Assembly (NCBI GenBank): GCA_032622095.1
Contig: CP136064.1
Location: forward strand, 218,626,205-218,690,204
Direction of reading: 5' to 3'
DNA length: 64,000 nucleotides
DNA from: Siphonodentalium dalli
Lineage: Eukaryota; Mollusca; Scaphopoda; Gadilida; Siphonodentaliidae
Made by a program: the position numbers and the translations under genes. The notes below the pieces were generated by a model that searched no databases, was not told the DNA's origin, and saw only the letters and a program-made list of their open reading frames with translations. Numbering within the stretch: position 1 is the first letter of the stretch; every line of letters starts with the position of its first letter. Positions 12,190-21,110 of this stretch are shown one piece after another.

Positions 12190-13701
12190 CACATCTGTTA
12201 ATATTAGATTTCTGCATTAATGAATTCAATGAAGGGAGATGTGAATCGACTGGCACTGAAGGCTTCGTTATACGGTCAAGCAGGATAAAATAATGCCCTT
12301 CATGATCTACATCGGGTATTGGAGATGGAAGCCCGTTGTGTTGTTGCAACAAAGTGAAGACGGCTATTATTGTGAATTTTACAGCAGTTTATTATTGCAA
12401 CACTTCATAAAAGAAAGAACTCTATCCTCTGCATAAATGGTTGTGAATAAATTTTGTCTCTACAAAGAGATTGATATTTTCATCCCGTTTCAACTTACTG
12501 GCAGTACCTGACAGAATATTATGTTATTCTGTATATTTGTTGAATGGCATCACATCGCTGTTGCAATTAATATTGTCAACAGTAATGGGATAACCATCCC
12601 ATAATTTAGTTACCCAGTAAGACTTCTGTATGTCCATGGCAACGTTAAATAACATTTTCTCCTTATCCTCAATTTCCTTGTCTGATATATAACTCAGTTT
12701 ATATGGGGGTTAGAGTCTCCATGTAGTGTATCAGGGAGAACAACAGAATCGAGCAAACTTTGTCAAATATGCCCGAGAATGCTCGATCATGTTCCGTCTG
12801 GAGAATCCAGGGCAATATGGGGGTAACAATTAATGCATCAAGACCACCCTCCACAACCTACCATACAATACACAATTCATTAAAGAGTGTCAAAATATGG
12901 ACCACTATCAACAATTATTGAAGCAACATATTTGCCAGCTCGGATATGTTTTCAATACAGGCAGGAGATCATTCACACTGAATATTTATAGAATGAAATT
13001 TATTGGTACGGTTTACATGGAGGGGGCAGTTATGTTGTAAAATATGTTTTGTGTCGAGTTCATCTAGTGTCACTGAGCCAGGATTTTTGTTCACTAGTTG
13101 CAGATAACCCGAAGGAGTGATAAAATAATTAGGATTTGAAAATCATGATCTTTGGTTGATGATCCTTGCCATGAAATTTCCTATTTGTGTTTTTTGCGGC
13201 TTACAGCTGGTGGGCCTATCTTCACTTTATTCACGTTATCTAGACTATACACAACAAAAGATTCATCAAACATACTGCTAAACTCCAAATTAACTTTACT
13301 CTCGCATTATATTAATGCTCATCAATATGCTGATCTGAGATGTCATTTTTCTTGGGATACACCTTGGCTTCAACTTCAGTGGAATAATTTTTACTGGCCA
13401 TAAACCTCTTATTAGGAGCAACTAATAAGCGATGGATAGTATGGACAGAACAACCAGCTTCCTTCAACCCATCAATCATATCGAAAGTATGATCCAACAT
13501 TTGTTGCAATGTTACCCCACAACTTCGAGCAACTGTTGACCTGCGCTTCAAGTCAGTTTCATAGCTATTTTGCTCTATGAAAGATTGTATAATATCTGGA
13601 AGTTGTGGGAACATTGGCAGAATTGTAGGCCTTCGCCCTGCATGTTTATTGGGCGATTGCGAACTATTTGGCCCAGCATCATCCTCAGAACTTGAGGACA
13701 C
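12190..13701 (-). pseudogene. Relic of a multicopy invertebrate protein of unknown function
   Basis: An open minus-strand frame of 129 residues (13,701-13,312) starts MSSSSEDDAG and contains IIQSFIEQNSYETDLKRRST, then GVTLQQMLDH and NKRFMASKNY. Past its stop, other minus frames continue the same apparent protein: NKVKIGPPAVSR near 13,230-13,195, a FSRRNMIEH-like block near 12,800, and LPSPIPDVDHEGHYFILLD near 12,310-12,265. I recognise this block order from uncharacterised, highly repetitive proteins of molluscs and cnidarians, probably transposon-encoded. I cannot name the superfamily. Many stops and frame slips mean it is inactive. It could alternatively be one intact 129-residue ORF followed by unrelated DNA, but the downstream similarity argues against that. 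Confidence 0.45.
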
Positions 13702-14322
13702 TTAAAGTATTACGTATGAGTAGCAGCTTCCCTGTGTATCTGTACACTCGCTGTCCATGGTTTAAGTTTCAATTTAATGAATTTCTAATTTTCTATATAT
13801 GCAGTGATTAATACTCGCTGATTAAAAAGTTAACATAATTTTGTACTCACTAATTAACTGCAACAAGGCTCAATAATTGATTGCAAGGCATCTTTAATAA
13901 TATTAACTGACTGAAAAGAGATAAATCAGAAGTGTCACAATGCCTAGGTAAAAGCAGAGGTAAAATCAGCAGGGTTCGCGCTGCCGCTTGCCAATGGCAA
14001 AACAAAAATTCATTTGGCAAAACAAATTTCATCTGGCAGAAATTTTGGCCGCAAGTGAGTTTTTAATTATGGGATGTGAACACTCTGGCCATAAAACATC
14101 ATCGATCAGCGTTTTTGAAGGCACACAACTCAAAAGTAGTTAACAAATCTGGGAATGATTTTCTGGATTCAGGAAATTGAGACACAATAGACATGCTATT
14201 TTGTAGGATTTGTGAATTTGATTGTTTTTATTCATGAAAATCCATAAACTGATGATTTTACCAAATTTCCCCAATTTTATTTCACGAAATTCACCAATTT
14301 CCCCTTTTCCGATTTTTAGTAC
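13702..14322. other. No gene seen
   Basis: AT-rich non-coding sequence. A short local repeat of GGCAAAACAAA/TTCATTTGGCA near 13,995-14,040 is the only structure noticed. Confidence 0.4.
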
Positions 14323-14446
14323 GTTGTTTATGGAGGGTTTATGTACAGGTACTTATTCCAGCAAAAATAATTTATGTTTAGAACGTTATTTATGGAGGGT
14401 TTATGTACAGGTACTTATTCCATCAAAAATAAATTATGTTGCAATT
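14323..14446. repeat. Two tandem copies of a 62-bp unit
   Basis: GTTGTTTATGGAGGGTTTAT at 14,323 and GTTATTTATGGAGGGTTTAT at 14,385 begin near-identical units ending in CAAAAATAA. A plus-strand frame runs through here and onward but has no recognisable domain. Confidence 0.75.
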
Positions 14447-14484
14447 AGTTCCGTGTTTGGCATTTTTTTCCTCATAAATGCACT

Positions 14485-14795
14485 GTCCAGACTACCCTGG
14501 GGTTCATATTGTTTTCATTTGAGAACATTGTTACATGTAAGATATGAGAATTTGTTTACTTCATTGTTCTCTTTAGCACAACGGACACAATATTGCTTTC
14601 CTTTCATTTTTCATCTCAACCCTCTGGTCCTCACATACTTAACAGCTATGTATAATGTAAGACATCTGTATTTTATCCAACAATACAATATTTCGTCATT
14701 TGAACCATCCGGAATCAAAACTTCAGTAGAGGTATTTGCTGTGAATTAATGTTCATTTGGTAGTCTCATTCAACAGCGGAAGTCCGTGAATTTCC
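14485..14795. repeat. Dispersed repeat family 2, copy 1
   Basis: Related to 29,855-30,115 and 48,200-48,590. Shared blocks include GGGTTCATATTGTT, CTCTTTAGCACAACGGACA, TTTCATCTCAACCCTCTGGT and the GAATCAAAACTTCAG region. This copy lacks the duplicated tail seen at 48 kb. Confidence 0.75.
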
Positions 14796-15055
14796 CAGGA
14801 TCGTGCTGTCTTTGTATTTATCTGGTGTGTTGTGTGAAACATTGTGACCGAGCTCAATCTGATCTCTGAATGTCAACCAACTGGGAAAAAACATATATAA
14901 CATATCTGTAATATATTGGTCATTTTCTAATGGCGTATTCAATTGGTAGTTGCACTAATCCGACCTCCCCCAACGAAACTGATATACATATGGTTCAGTT
15001 TTGGTTCGTTAATTACGCTATCGTATGGTTATATTGATGCTTCAGTTACGAATAC

Positions 15056-15555
15056 TTAAAGAAACGGTTGGCCTTGACGGTGGGTATCCTGTGAAAATAT
15101 CTCCACCCGTCAAAAACCGCCACAAACAGAAAGAACATCAAAATGTAGATAGACTTTGTCCGTATACAAATAAGAAATATCGCATAAACAGTATGTTATG
15201 GTCATATGTGTGACCATTGTCATGTAAACAAAAGCGTAAAAAGTTACTTTTCTGGTGTTTGTTTATATTATGATGGTAAACATAAAGAGCGTTCTTTGTC
15301 GGTGAATACCTGATATGGAACTAATAAAGAGCGTTTATGCCATTTGTGTGTGATAAGCCAGTAGCATTGTGTTGTCTTCTGTAACAAAACCAGTCTCTAG
15401 CTTAGGTAAAATATAGTACCGGTAGGTCTTTATGATAACATGCTGTTTACGCGATGGTCATGGTATATCTGAACGGAACTGTATGCGTTTTTCTGTTTAC
15501 GGTGATTGGAACAAATATGAATATTTTCGACAATTAAGGCCGCACGTGCCTTTAA
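15056..15555. mobile_element. TTAA-flanked MITE, subfamily A, copy 1
   Basis: Bounded by TTAA on both sides. It begins AGAAACGGTTGGCCTTG and ends GGCCGCACGTGCCT, so the short inverted ends are imperfect. It is about 490 bp, non-coding, and contains two internal AAAGAGCGTT motifs with a CTGATATGGAACTAATA spacer. Copies occur at 37.8, 39.5, 52.4, 58.8 and (partial) 63.5 kb. TTAA flanks point to piggyBac-type mobilisation. Confidence 0.85.
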
Positions 15556-15864
15556 CATCAGTTATTCCTTTTTGCTGGGAAAAAAATTGCTTGCCGCAAA
15601 ATGATCCCTAAAAATGTGAATTCTCGTCACTCTTCATCAAACCCTCCTGTGTTCGACCCACCTTCCGCGCAGAAGTGAGGATGACGCTCTTTATTGTTGC
15701 CATATAAGGCAGTGACTAATATTTAACGCTCTTTATTTGTCTATGTCGAACGCTTTTGAGCTGACACAATTCGTGATTATTTTTCCGATCATTGGCGATA
15801 ATTTGAAGCGCAGATCGACATATTTATATGCGTTGCATGCTCGTTGTTGGCACTTTCCATTAAA
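15556..15864. other. No gene; two stray ACGCTCTTTAT motifs
   Basis: Non-coding. GACGCTCTTTATTG near 15,684 and AACGCTCTTTATTTG near 15,725 match the internal motif of the TTAA MITEs, so this may be debris of an older member. Confidence 0.35.
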
Positions 15865-16226
15865 GACATATGTACTTGTTCAGGTGCGTGAAACTGATAA
15901 GTTAGTATTCAGGCGCTATGACAACTGGAGGAATGTAACATTCTACTAATTTCGCCGAAAATTTGAAGCATATCGACCGTACACTCCATAGAAAACATCG
16001 TCAGAACTACGCTCAATATTTACTACTCGATTCGGGACGCATCTATCGGCGATAAACTAACGAAAACGATTTCGCCATCGACACTCACTGTGTTTAATTC
16101 ATATATAAGAATGACAGTGTGTGTTGTCAATTTGGATATACTAATTGTAAAAATTATTACTTTGAACAAGATTATTCTCCATTTCTATTTGATCACCATA
16201 CCGGAGTGTTTCACATCACTTTAAAA
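15865..16226. repeat. Dispersed repeat family 1, copy 2
   Basis: Same orientation as 1-372 and alignable end to end by eye, from ACTTGTTC to GTTTCACATCACTTTAAA. The copy is diverged by substitutions and small indels. Confidence 0.7.
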
Positions 16227-16800
16227 CATTTGATCGACAAATCCGTGAAAGACTTGCGCAACGCATTCTGGTAACGACTATTTACTGTATGACGAAAATG
16301 CTGCTTATCTTCAACCTTGATTTGAGAGTATCTTTTTGGGGGGGGGGGGGGGGGGGGGCTTCGGCTTGAAGTCTTTTAATTGTCGTTTTGGTTAAGCTAA
16401 CGTACATAATGAATTGCGGAGCGACCGTATTCCTAGCATCAATCATCGTCATTATAATTAATCTCAAATCTAGACCCTTGGGCCGAAGCCACGTCATCAA
16501 AAACTTGTCACAGATTTGCCATTCCGAATGATACTAGTCAATGGAATGAAAGCATCCCGTAATCCGCACAGAGCATGTCAGTCAGTCTGACCCCATAAAA
16601 ACCCGTTTTCCGGTGCTTGCGACTGTTTTTCTTCTAGGCTTATTACTAATTATTTCCAAACGCTGAACATATTGTATTGTTCAGCAGCCTAAATAAAAAC
16701 TTTGGTTGGAGGGCGAATATATACATGCATGTGACAATACTGATGCGCGCGTTAATTTGCCTTAGATTGAATCGAGCTGACAACTCTATGCTATTGTTTT
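16227..16800. other. No gene; G21 homopolymer
   Basis: Non-coding apart from a run of 21 G at 16,338-16,358 followed by CTTCGGCTT. A 15-G run next to CTTCGG-like sequence also occurs at 462. Such runs are assembly-sensitive. Confidence 0.4.
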
Positions 16801-17290
16801 CTTACAATCATGTTATGCACAACAAATTTAAAGAATGGATTAGATTAGATGTTCTGTCCAGTCTTTCATCGATGAACGGGTTCTGTGTCTCAGAACAAAG
16901 TCACCGCTAGCATACAGAAAGTGAGTGTACGATAAATAATGTGTAATCAATTCAGAAACGGATGTAAGATCTCTTGTGGGCCAGGGAACAATGAATTCAA
17001 CATTCCTGTTAGTTTTATATCGATGATGTTATGGACAGGCTACTTCATCAAGAACCTGATCAGTCCTCTGTGAGAGAGCACCTGAATCTGGGCATTTATC
17101 GTTCTGACGAAATACATCAGTTTTAGCGATCCTGACTGATTTGTACATGCATATCAACAAAAGCATGGTTATTCTGTTTAAAGCCACATACGTGTAAGTC
17201 TTTATTTGTGTCAGTTCTGCATTTTGTTCTTAGTCGAAGGATACTCATTAAATTAGGCAGGATTTGACATGGTTCATTAATATGCTGGTG
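16801..17290. repeat. Segmental repeat, left half of the Polinton target locus
   Basis: Colinear with 46,940-48,065. Shared landmarks include TTATGCACAACAAATTTAAAGAA, ATTCAGAAACGG.TGTAAGAT, CTACTTCATCAAGAAC and TTAGGCA.. .ATTTGACAT. The right half of the same locus resumes at 29,735, after the Polinton. This copy lacks the MITE that sits at 47,367-47,900 in the other. Confidence 0.75.
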
Positions 17291-17310
17291 GAAGGCCAGT
17301 AGTAATGGGG

Positions 17311-17512
17311 GGCACTATGGGCCAGTACCCCCCAGACATGGGCACTATGGCCCAGTACCCCCCAGACAAGGGCACTATGGCCCAGTACCCCCCCCCCAGA
17401 CATGGGCACTATGGCCCAGTACCCCCCAGACATGGGCATAGTGCCCATGTCTGGGGGGTACTGGGCCATAGTGCCCATGTCTGGGGGGTACTGGGCCATA
17501 GTTCCCCCTGAG
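17311..17512. repeat. 30-bp terminal tandem array that folds back on itself (left)
   Basis: Units of CCCAGTACCCCCCAGACATG plus GGCACTATGG repeat four times, then the orientation flips at about 17,427-17,447 (CATGGGCATAGTGCCCATG) and two inverted units follow. The arm end is therefore a palindrome as well as one half of the element's inverted repeat. Confidence 0.85.
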
Positions 17513-17639
17513 GATAGATGTTCCTGTCATTGATGTGACATTTCTGATCGAAAAAATGAAAATGGACTTTTTTCAAAAGGAAAATCTCACTTTGGAAAAT
17601 ATCAATTAGCTATCAAGAGTTTCTTTTCGATCAGTTGGT

Positions 17640-17655
17640 GGCCCTGAAAAGGGCC
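17640..17655 (-). terminator. Histone-type 3' stem-loop, OTU gene (left arm)
   Basis: Minus-strand GGCCCTTTTCAGGGCC: a 6-bp stem with TTTC loop, preceded by AAAAC and followed by ACC. It lies 19 nt past the stop codon at 17,675. Confidence 0.75.
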
Positions 17656-17674
17656 GTTTTATTTTTGTTATAGT

Positions 17675-18179
17675 TTAGAATCCGCCACATTGAACTTCTT
17701 TGTTCGACAAAACTTCAATTGATTTGTCTCCTCTCCTCATCCATATTTCGCATTCACAATAATGCTCGTGGCAAGCGTGGGGGATCCACACTAGAGGTAT
17801 TGATGACTTGAATCTTGGTGTTGATTTGTAGCCGCCTTTGGTAGCATCAAACATGACGATAGGTCGCTGTATAACAGTCGCCGCTAATTCAACCATCAAT
17901 CTTGATTCGGCCAAAAGTGGTGAGTGTCGTAAGTCTTGTGCCGACGCACCAAGTTCGTCCCTCTCTGTGTAGTACAGGTCAACTACCGCATCTCAGAACC
18001 ATCCATCCATCGGTCGTCCCGTAAACCCCAATGCTGAGTGCCCTCCAAAATAGAGATATTTCTTCGCCGTACACTGCTTTACAGTATACCCCACGGACCA
18101 TCATCTCGTCAAGATCGGTTATGTTTACAGCAGTCATCTTTGAATGCAGAATAAATTGTTCGCTGCCGTGCTTGAACAT
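17675..18179 (-). pseudogene. OTU-like protein, frameshifted left-arm copy
   Basis: This copy is nearly identical to the intact gene at 28,862-29,368. A 2-bp deletion at about 17,988-17,994 (CTGAGATGCGG here against CTGAGAGATGTGG there) shifts the frame after the LFWRALSIGVYG block. The first part ends at a premature stop near 17,979; the second half continues from 17,914 in another frame to the proper stop. The upstream motif and 3' hairpin are kept, so transcription signals may still be intact. A few other substitutions separate the copies (for example Lys for Met at residue 14). Confidence 0.8.
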
Positions 18180-18221
18180 ATATCATGATTGCGCGGGCGG
18201 TAGAGAAAGCACATAATGCTT

Positions 18222-18266
18222 TGACGTTAAAAATGACAAATGTTTCCTGACGTGTTTCTTTTCAGT
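18222..18266 (-). promoter_or_regulatory. Shared upstream motif, OTU gene (left arm)
   Basis: The minus strand carries the motif with core ACGTCAGGAAACATTTGTCA followed by TTTTTAACGTCAA, about 45 nt before the start codon. This copy has lost two bases in CACAACG compared with the others. Confidence 0.55.
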
Positions 18267-18629
18267 GCATTATCTGTTAGTTTCACCATTTCGATATGTT
18301 ATAGATTAAATTCATGATAGTATATGCAATTAATTAAGATGTTTTAACATATGAATTCATCTTCGTTCATAAACGATGACCAAGTAAAGTTATCAAATGC
18401 AATGATCAAGAAAAATGTTCAGTATGTTTCTTGTGTTCAGTTTTTTATGTATAAAATATGTACAATTCCAAAACAAAAACTAGAAAAACATTCCATATTT
18501 TCCTAACGAGGTAACAAATATATCAAATCATGTGTACCAAATAATAGATAATGATCTAACGAAATTAAAAACATTTGTTTGATCGCTATACAATAATGAT
18601 CAAGAAAAATATGCATGTTGATCCGTCTC
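18267..18629. repeat. Divergent intergenic cassette between OTU and B genes (left)
   Basis: Non-coding, and repeated almost verbatim at 19,905-20,270 in the same arm and inverted in the right arm. It includes CCTAACGAGGTAACAAATAT, TGATCAAGAAAAAT and TATGAATTCATCTTCGTTCA blocks. Seven copies of its inner ~120 bp exist in the element: 18,540-18,630, 20,150-20,270, 25,858, 26,138, 26,502, 28,148 and 28,423. Confidence 0.75.
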
Positions 18630-18675
18630 TGAAAAAACACAACGTCAGGAAATATTTGTCAATTTTAACGCCAAC
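18630..18675 (+). promoter_or_regulatory. Shared upstream motif, gene B (left arm)
   Basis: TGAAAAAACACAACGTCAGG continuing into AAATATTTGTCAATTTTAAC, about 90 nt before the ATG at 18,763. It matches the motif before the OTU, C and E genes. Confidence 0.6.
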
Positions 18676-18762
18676 GCGACATGTGATTTCATTGTCGCCC
18701 GTGTCAAATGTATACAAATATTTTCGAATTTGATCAACCTTACATTGCATTGCTATCAAGAG

Positions 18763-19251
18763 ATGGATCCGTTAACATAATTTCTTCAGAGTGAGATATA
18801 CAGTGATCCTGTTGCACAGAATACATATGCTGCACCACAGTCAACAGTCCAAGCTAATACGACAATGACTATAGGTGGTGATACACTCATTTTAAAAGCG
18901 ATTTTAGATGAACTGAGATGTCTTCGCAGGGATATTGACGTGAAAACGCAAGTAACGCATCATGAAGTGAAAGTGAGTCTTCGTTTCGTTGCAGAACAGA
19001 TAGATATCCCAATCAGGGTTCATGATGTTCAGAGATCGAAAGAGCAGAAACAGATCAAAAAAGCAAAATCATCGGCGACGAAAGAAAAACAACCTAAGAG
19101 TATCATGAAGGCTTCTACTGAGACAAAAGTCAGATTTCATCTTCCTTGTAAAGAATCTAGAGATACAGAAAAATGTGATGAATTCGCAAAAGCTCTCGGT
19201 TCTCATGGGAAAGATATGTCAAGATATAAGAAAAACACAAAACGGTGTTAA
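18763..19251 (+). pseudogene. Small basic protein B, left-arm copy with early stop
   Basis: Matches the intact right-arm gene at 27,526-28,014, but codon 6 is TAA (18,778-18,780) where the right copy has GAA, a single G-to-T change. Reading could restart at the ATG at 18,865 to give a 128-residue form missing the first 34 residues. The rest is nearly identical, including the Lys-rich tail. The 3' hairpin follows 22 nt after the stop. Confidence 0.75.
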
Positions 19252-19273
19252 AGTCAGATGATAAATTTAAAAC

Positions 19274-19289
19274 GGCCCTTTTCAGGGCC
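19274..19289 (+). terminator. Histone-type 3' stem-loop, gene B (left arm)
   Basis: GGCCCTTTTCAGGGCC preceded by AAAAC and followed by ACACAC, 22 nt after the TAA ending at 19,251. Confidence 0.75.
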
Positions 19290-19499
19290 ACACACATTTC
19301 CCAAAAGGTTACTCTTTCATAGCTGAAAAAAACAAAACACGATTGTTCAATTCATAATTTATTCAACAACAAATATTTGCAAGTATATTTTGTTTTAAAT
19401 TATTCGTGGCATGATTTTTTCAAAACGAAACATAGGGTACAAGGAACATTATTAGTTCTTAAGCAATGCTAAAAGTTTTTCTTTTTAAAAAAATTGGTT
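19290..19499. other. Convergent spacer between genes B and C (left)
   Basis: Non-coding. After the B hairpin come TTTCCCAAAAGGTTACTC and AACAAAACACGATTGTTCA, the same sequence that follows the E hairpins at 25.1 and 25.35 kb, so B and E share their 3' flank. Confidence 0.6.
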
Positions 19500-19515
19500 G
19501 GTCCTGAAAAGGACC
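19500..19515 (-). terminator. Histone-type stem-loop with compensatory pair change (left C)
   Basis: Minus-strand GGTCCTTTTCAGGACC. Relative to the other hairpins the third stem pair is T-A instead of C-G, so both sides changed together. A CAATTTTTTTAAAAAGAAAAACT purine-rich region follows. Confidence 0.75.
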
Positions 19516-19526
19516 GTTTTTGTTTT

Positions 19527-19542
19527 GGCCCTGAAAAGGGCC
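19527..19542 (-). terminator. Histone-type 3' stem-loop, gene C (left arm)
   Basis: Minus-strand GGCCCTTTTCAGGGCC with AAAAC before it, 19 nt after the stop at 19,562. It is the first of two tandem hairpins. Confidence 0.75.
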
Positions 19543-19561
19543 GTTTTGTACGACATCAAAT

Positions 19562-19825
19562 TCACTTCCCAATTTTCTCAGAGTGAGAATTTTGCTTTTG
19601 TTGTCCCGCCTCAGATAAAATAGGACAGCTAGGCTCGGCTGGTATGGTTGCTGTTCTTTTTTGCATGATCAGCTTTGAACGGGCAGTCACTTCTCTTGCG
19701 TACCTGTCCCACATTATCTGCGGTGTCATCCCCATAGTTCCTCTCAGTATCGCCATCAAGGGTTCGGGGATTGCAGATATGTTGAGAACAATAGAATAAG
19801 TCTGAAGATCCGTCTTGAACTTGTA
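19562..19825 (-). pseudogene. 3' fragment of unknown gene C fused to an OTU-type promoter (left)
   Basis: The frame is open from 19,825 (TAC right after a TGA) to the stop at 19,562, 87 residues, with no ATG until residue 24. It includes IPEPLMAILRGTMGMTPQIM and DRYAREVTARSKLIMQ. The sequence just upstream is the OTU gene's promoter, and the two join near GTTCAAG, which occurs in both genes. This looks like the C-terminal end of a longer protein spliced by recombination onto a foreign upstream region. The function is unknown; I do not recognise the family. Confidence 0.55.
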
Positions 19826-19863
19826 TCACGATTGCGCGGGCGGTAGAGAAAGCACATAATGCT

Positions 19864-19902
19864 TTGACGTTAAAAATGTTTCCTGACGTTGTGTTTCTTT
19901 TC
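19864..19902 (-). promoter_or_regulatory. Shared upstream motif, gene C fragment (left)
   Basis: Minus-strand CACAACGTCAGGAAACATTT followed by TTAACGTCAAAGC. It lacks the GTCA-T hexamer present in the right-arm copy. Confidence 0.5.
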
Positions 19903-20141
19903 AGTGCATTATCTGTTAGTTTCACCATTTCGATATGTTATAGATTAAATTCATGATAGTATATGCAATTAATTAAGATGTTTTAACATATGAATTCATC
20001 TTCGTTCATAAACGATGACCAAGTAAAGTTATCAAATGCAATGATCAAGAAAAATGTTCAGTATGTTTCTTGTGTTCAGTTTTTTATGTATAAAATATGT
20101 ACAATTCCAAAACAAAAACTAGAAAAACATTCCATATTTTC

Positions 20142-21077
20142 CTAACGAGGTAACAAATATATCAAATCATGTGTACCAAATAATAGATAATGATCTAACG
20201 AAATTAAAAACATTTGTTTGATCGCTATACAATAATGATCAAGAAAAATATGCATGTTGATCCGTCTCTGAAAAAACTTTTTTGTCTGTGATGGTAATTT
20301 CCAATCATTTTCAAGAAATAATTCAGCTGCAAAAGTGAAGAAATTTATAATTTGTGACAGTTCATCATGACTAAACATCTCGGCGGACGACATGGTTCTA
20401 AAATGAGAAAAGTAACAACAACTGAATTTATACTTTGAATAAATGACAGGACCTCGGTCATTAGCTGTCAACCATTTATGGAAAATATCAGTTCTAATTC
20501 GCAAATAATTTTCTGTTCTAGGATGAAAATCTACTAAAATATATCCATGATTTATTGAAGTTGCATCTTCGTATGCTTGTTTCAAATGATTGGTTTGCAT
20601 TTGATGAGACAAAACTTTTTTTTGATTTTTATCTCGAACGCTTTGAAATAAAACCATGTAGTGTGCATTCAAACTTATAGTTCTGCTACTTTTTGATTTT
20701 TGGAACATGTTTTGAGTAATGTAAATTATTGAAGCATTTCGATGGTGACCTTTTCTAGTAAACCAAAGCATTATTTTGTCTTCATCTTGTTCCCCCATCA
20801 TGTCATCGAAAACAACAAGATGAGGAAATGATTTATCTGATACAATTTCCTCATCATTGTCTGGAATACCATCGATAAACTCAACGTTATCAATTTCGTT
20901 TATACGATTGTATGTGTCTTGCCATTCTTTGTAACACCAAACTATTTTCTTTGGTGGTGTTTGGAATAAATCGTGTTTAAATTCAATAACTTTTTTAACA
21001 AATTCTGTTTTACCTGATCCACTAGGTCCGCTGATAAAGAAATTACACGGATGTTGGAAAAGTAAAGATTCTTCCAT
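20142..21077 (-). CDS. FtsK/HerA-type (A32-like) DNA packaging ATPase, with a hybrid 3' end
   Basis: Polintons and related double-jelly-roll viruses use this ATPase to pump DNA into capsids. Residues 15-24 hold the Walker A loop ISGPSGSGKT, residues 87-92 the Walker B LVVFDD, and a sensor-like YITQN follows near residue 117. The start is the ATG at 21,075-21,077, 33 nt after the stop of the upstream gene on the same strand, as in a compact viral cluster. The conserved ATPase part ends near residue 210 (YSKYK). From there the frame runs on through a TATAAATT box, the start of gene D (MSSAEMF, ATG at 20,393) and finally repeat cassette sequence to 20,142. The annotated 311 residues therefore overstate the native protein. 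No 3' hairpin follows. Confidence 0.8.
   Translation of the reverse strand: MEESLLFQHPCNFFISGPSGSGKTEFVKKVIEFKHDLFQTPPKKIVWCYKEWQDTYNRINEIDNVEFIDGIPDNDEEIVSDKSFPHLVVFDDMMGEQDEDKIMLWFTRKGHHRNASIIYITQNMFQKSKSSRTISLNAHYMVLFQSVRDKNQKKVLSHQMQTNHLKQAYEDATSINHGYILVDFHPRTENYLRIRTDIFHKWLTANDRGPVIYSKYKFSCCYFSHFRTMSSAEMFSHDELSQIINFFTFAAELFLENDWKLPSQTKKFFQRRINMHIFLDHYCIAIKQMFLISLDHYLLFGTHDLIYLLPR
20276..20393 (-). pseudogene. Truncated start of gene D (left arm)
   Basis: ATG at 20,393 begins MSSAEMFSHDELSQIINFF and continues to about SQTK, where it is cut by a repeat cassette at about 20,276-20,281. The identical fragment lies at 26,377-26,500 on the plus strand. It follows a TATA box at 20,425-20,432 by about 35 nt. 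The function is unknown. Confidence 0.55.
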
Positions 21078-21110
21078 GTTGTCACTTTGATGTATAATCA
21101 GAGAGTGAAC

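Larger units (their letters stand above)
17311..20494. repeat. Left inverted arm of the Polinton
   Basis: Inverted copy of 26,276-29,733. The order from the end inward is a 30-bp tandem array, OTU-like gene, promoter cassette, basic protein B, C fragment, second promoter cassette, D fragment, and the 3' end of the ATPase. Most of the arm matches the right arm with few differences. The left arm lacks some of the extra cassette copies present at 28,265-28,530, so the arms differ in length. Confidence 0.85.

Noticed and set aside
14222-14749. 175-residue plus-strand frame
   Set aside because: It runs through a 62-bp tandem repeat and dispersed repeat family 2. Its hydrophobic Phe/Leu composition is that of AT-rich non-coding DNA.
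17248-17511. Frames encoding AQYPPDMGTM-type peptide repeats
   Set aside because: Translation of the 30-bp terminal array on either strand (30 is a multiple of 3). The same array occurs inverted at the right end, so it is DNA structure rather than a protein.
19629-19928. 99-residue minus frame overlapping gene C
   Set aside because: It crosses the promoter motif and ends at a position that breaks the 19-nt stop-to-hairpin rule; the other frame fits it.
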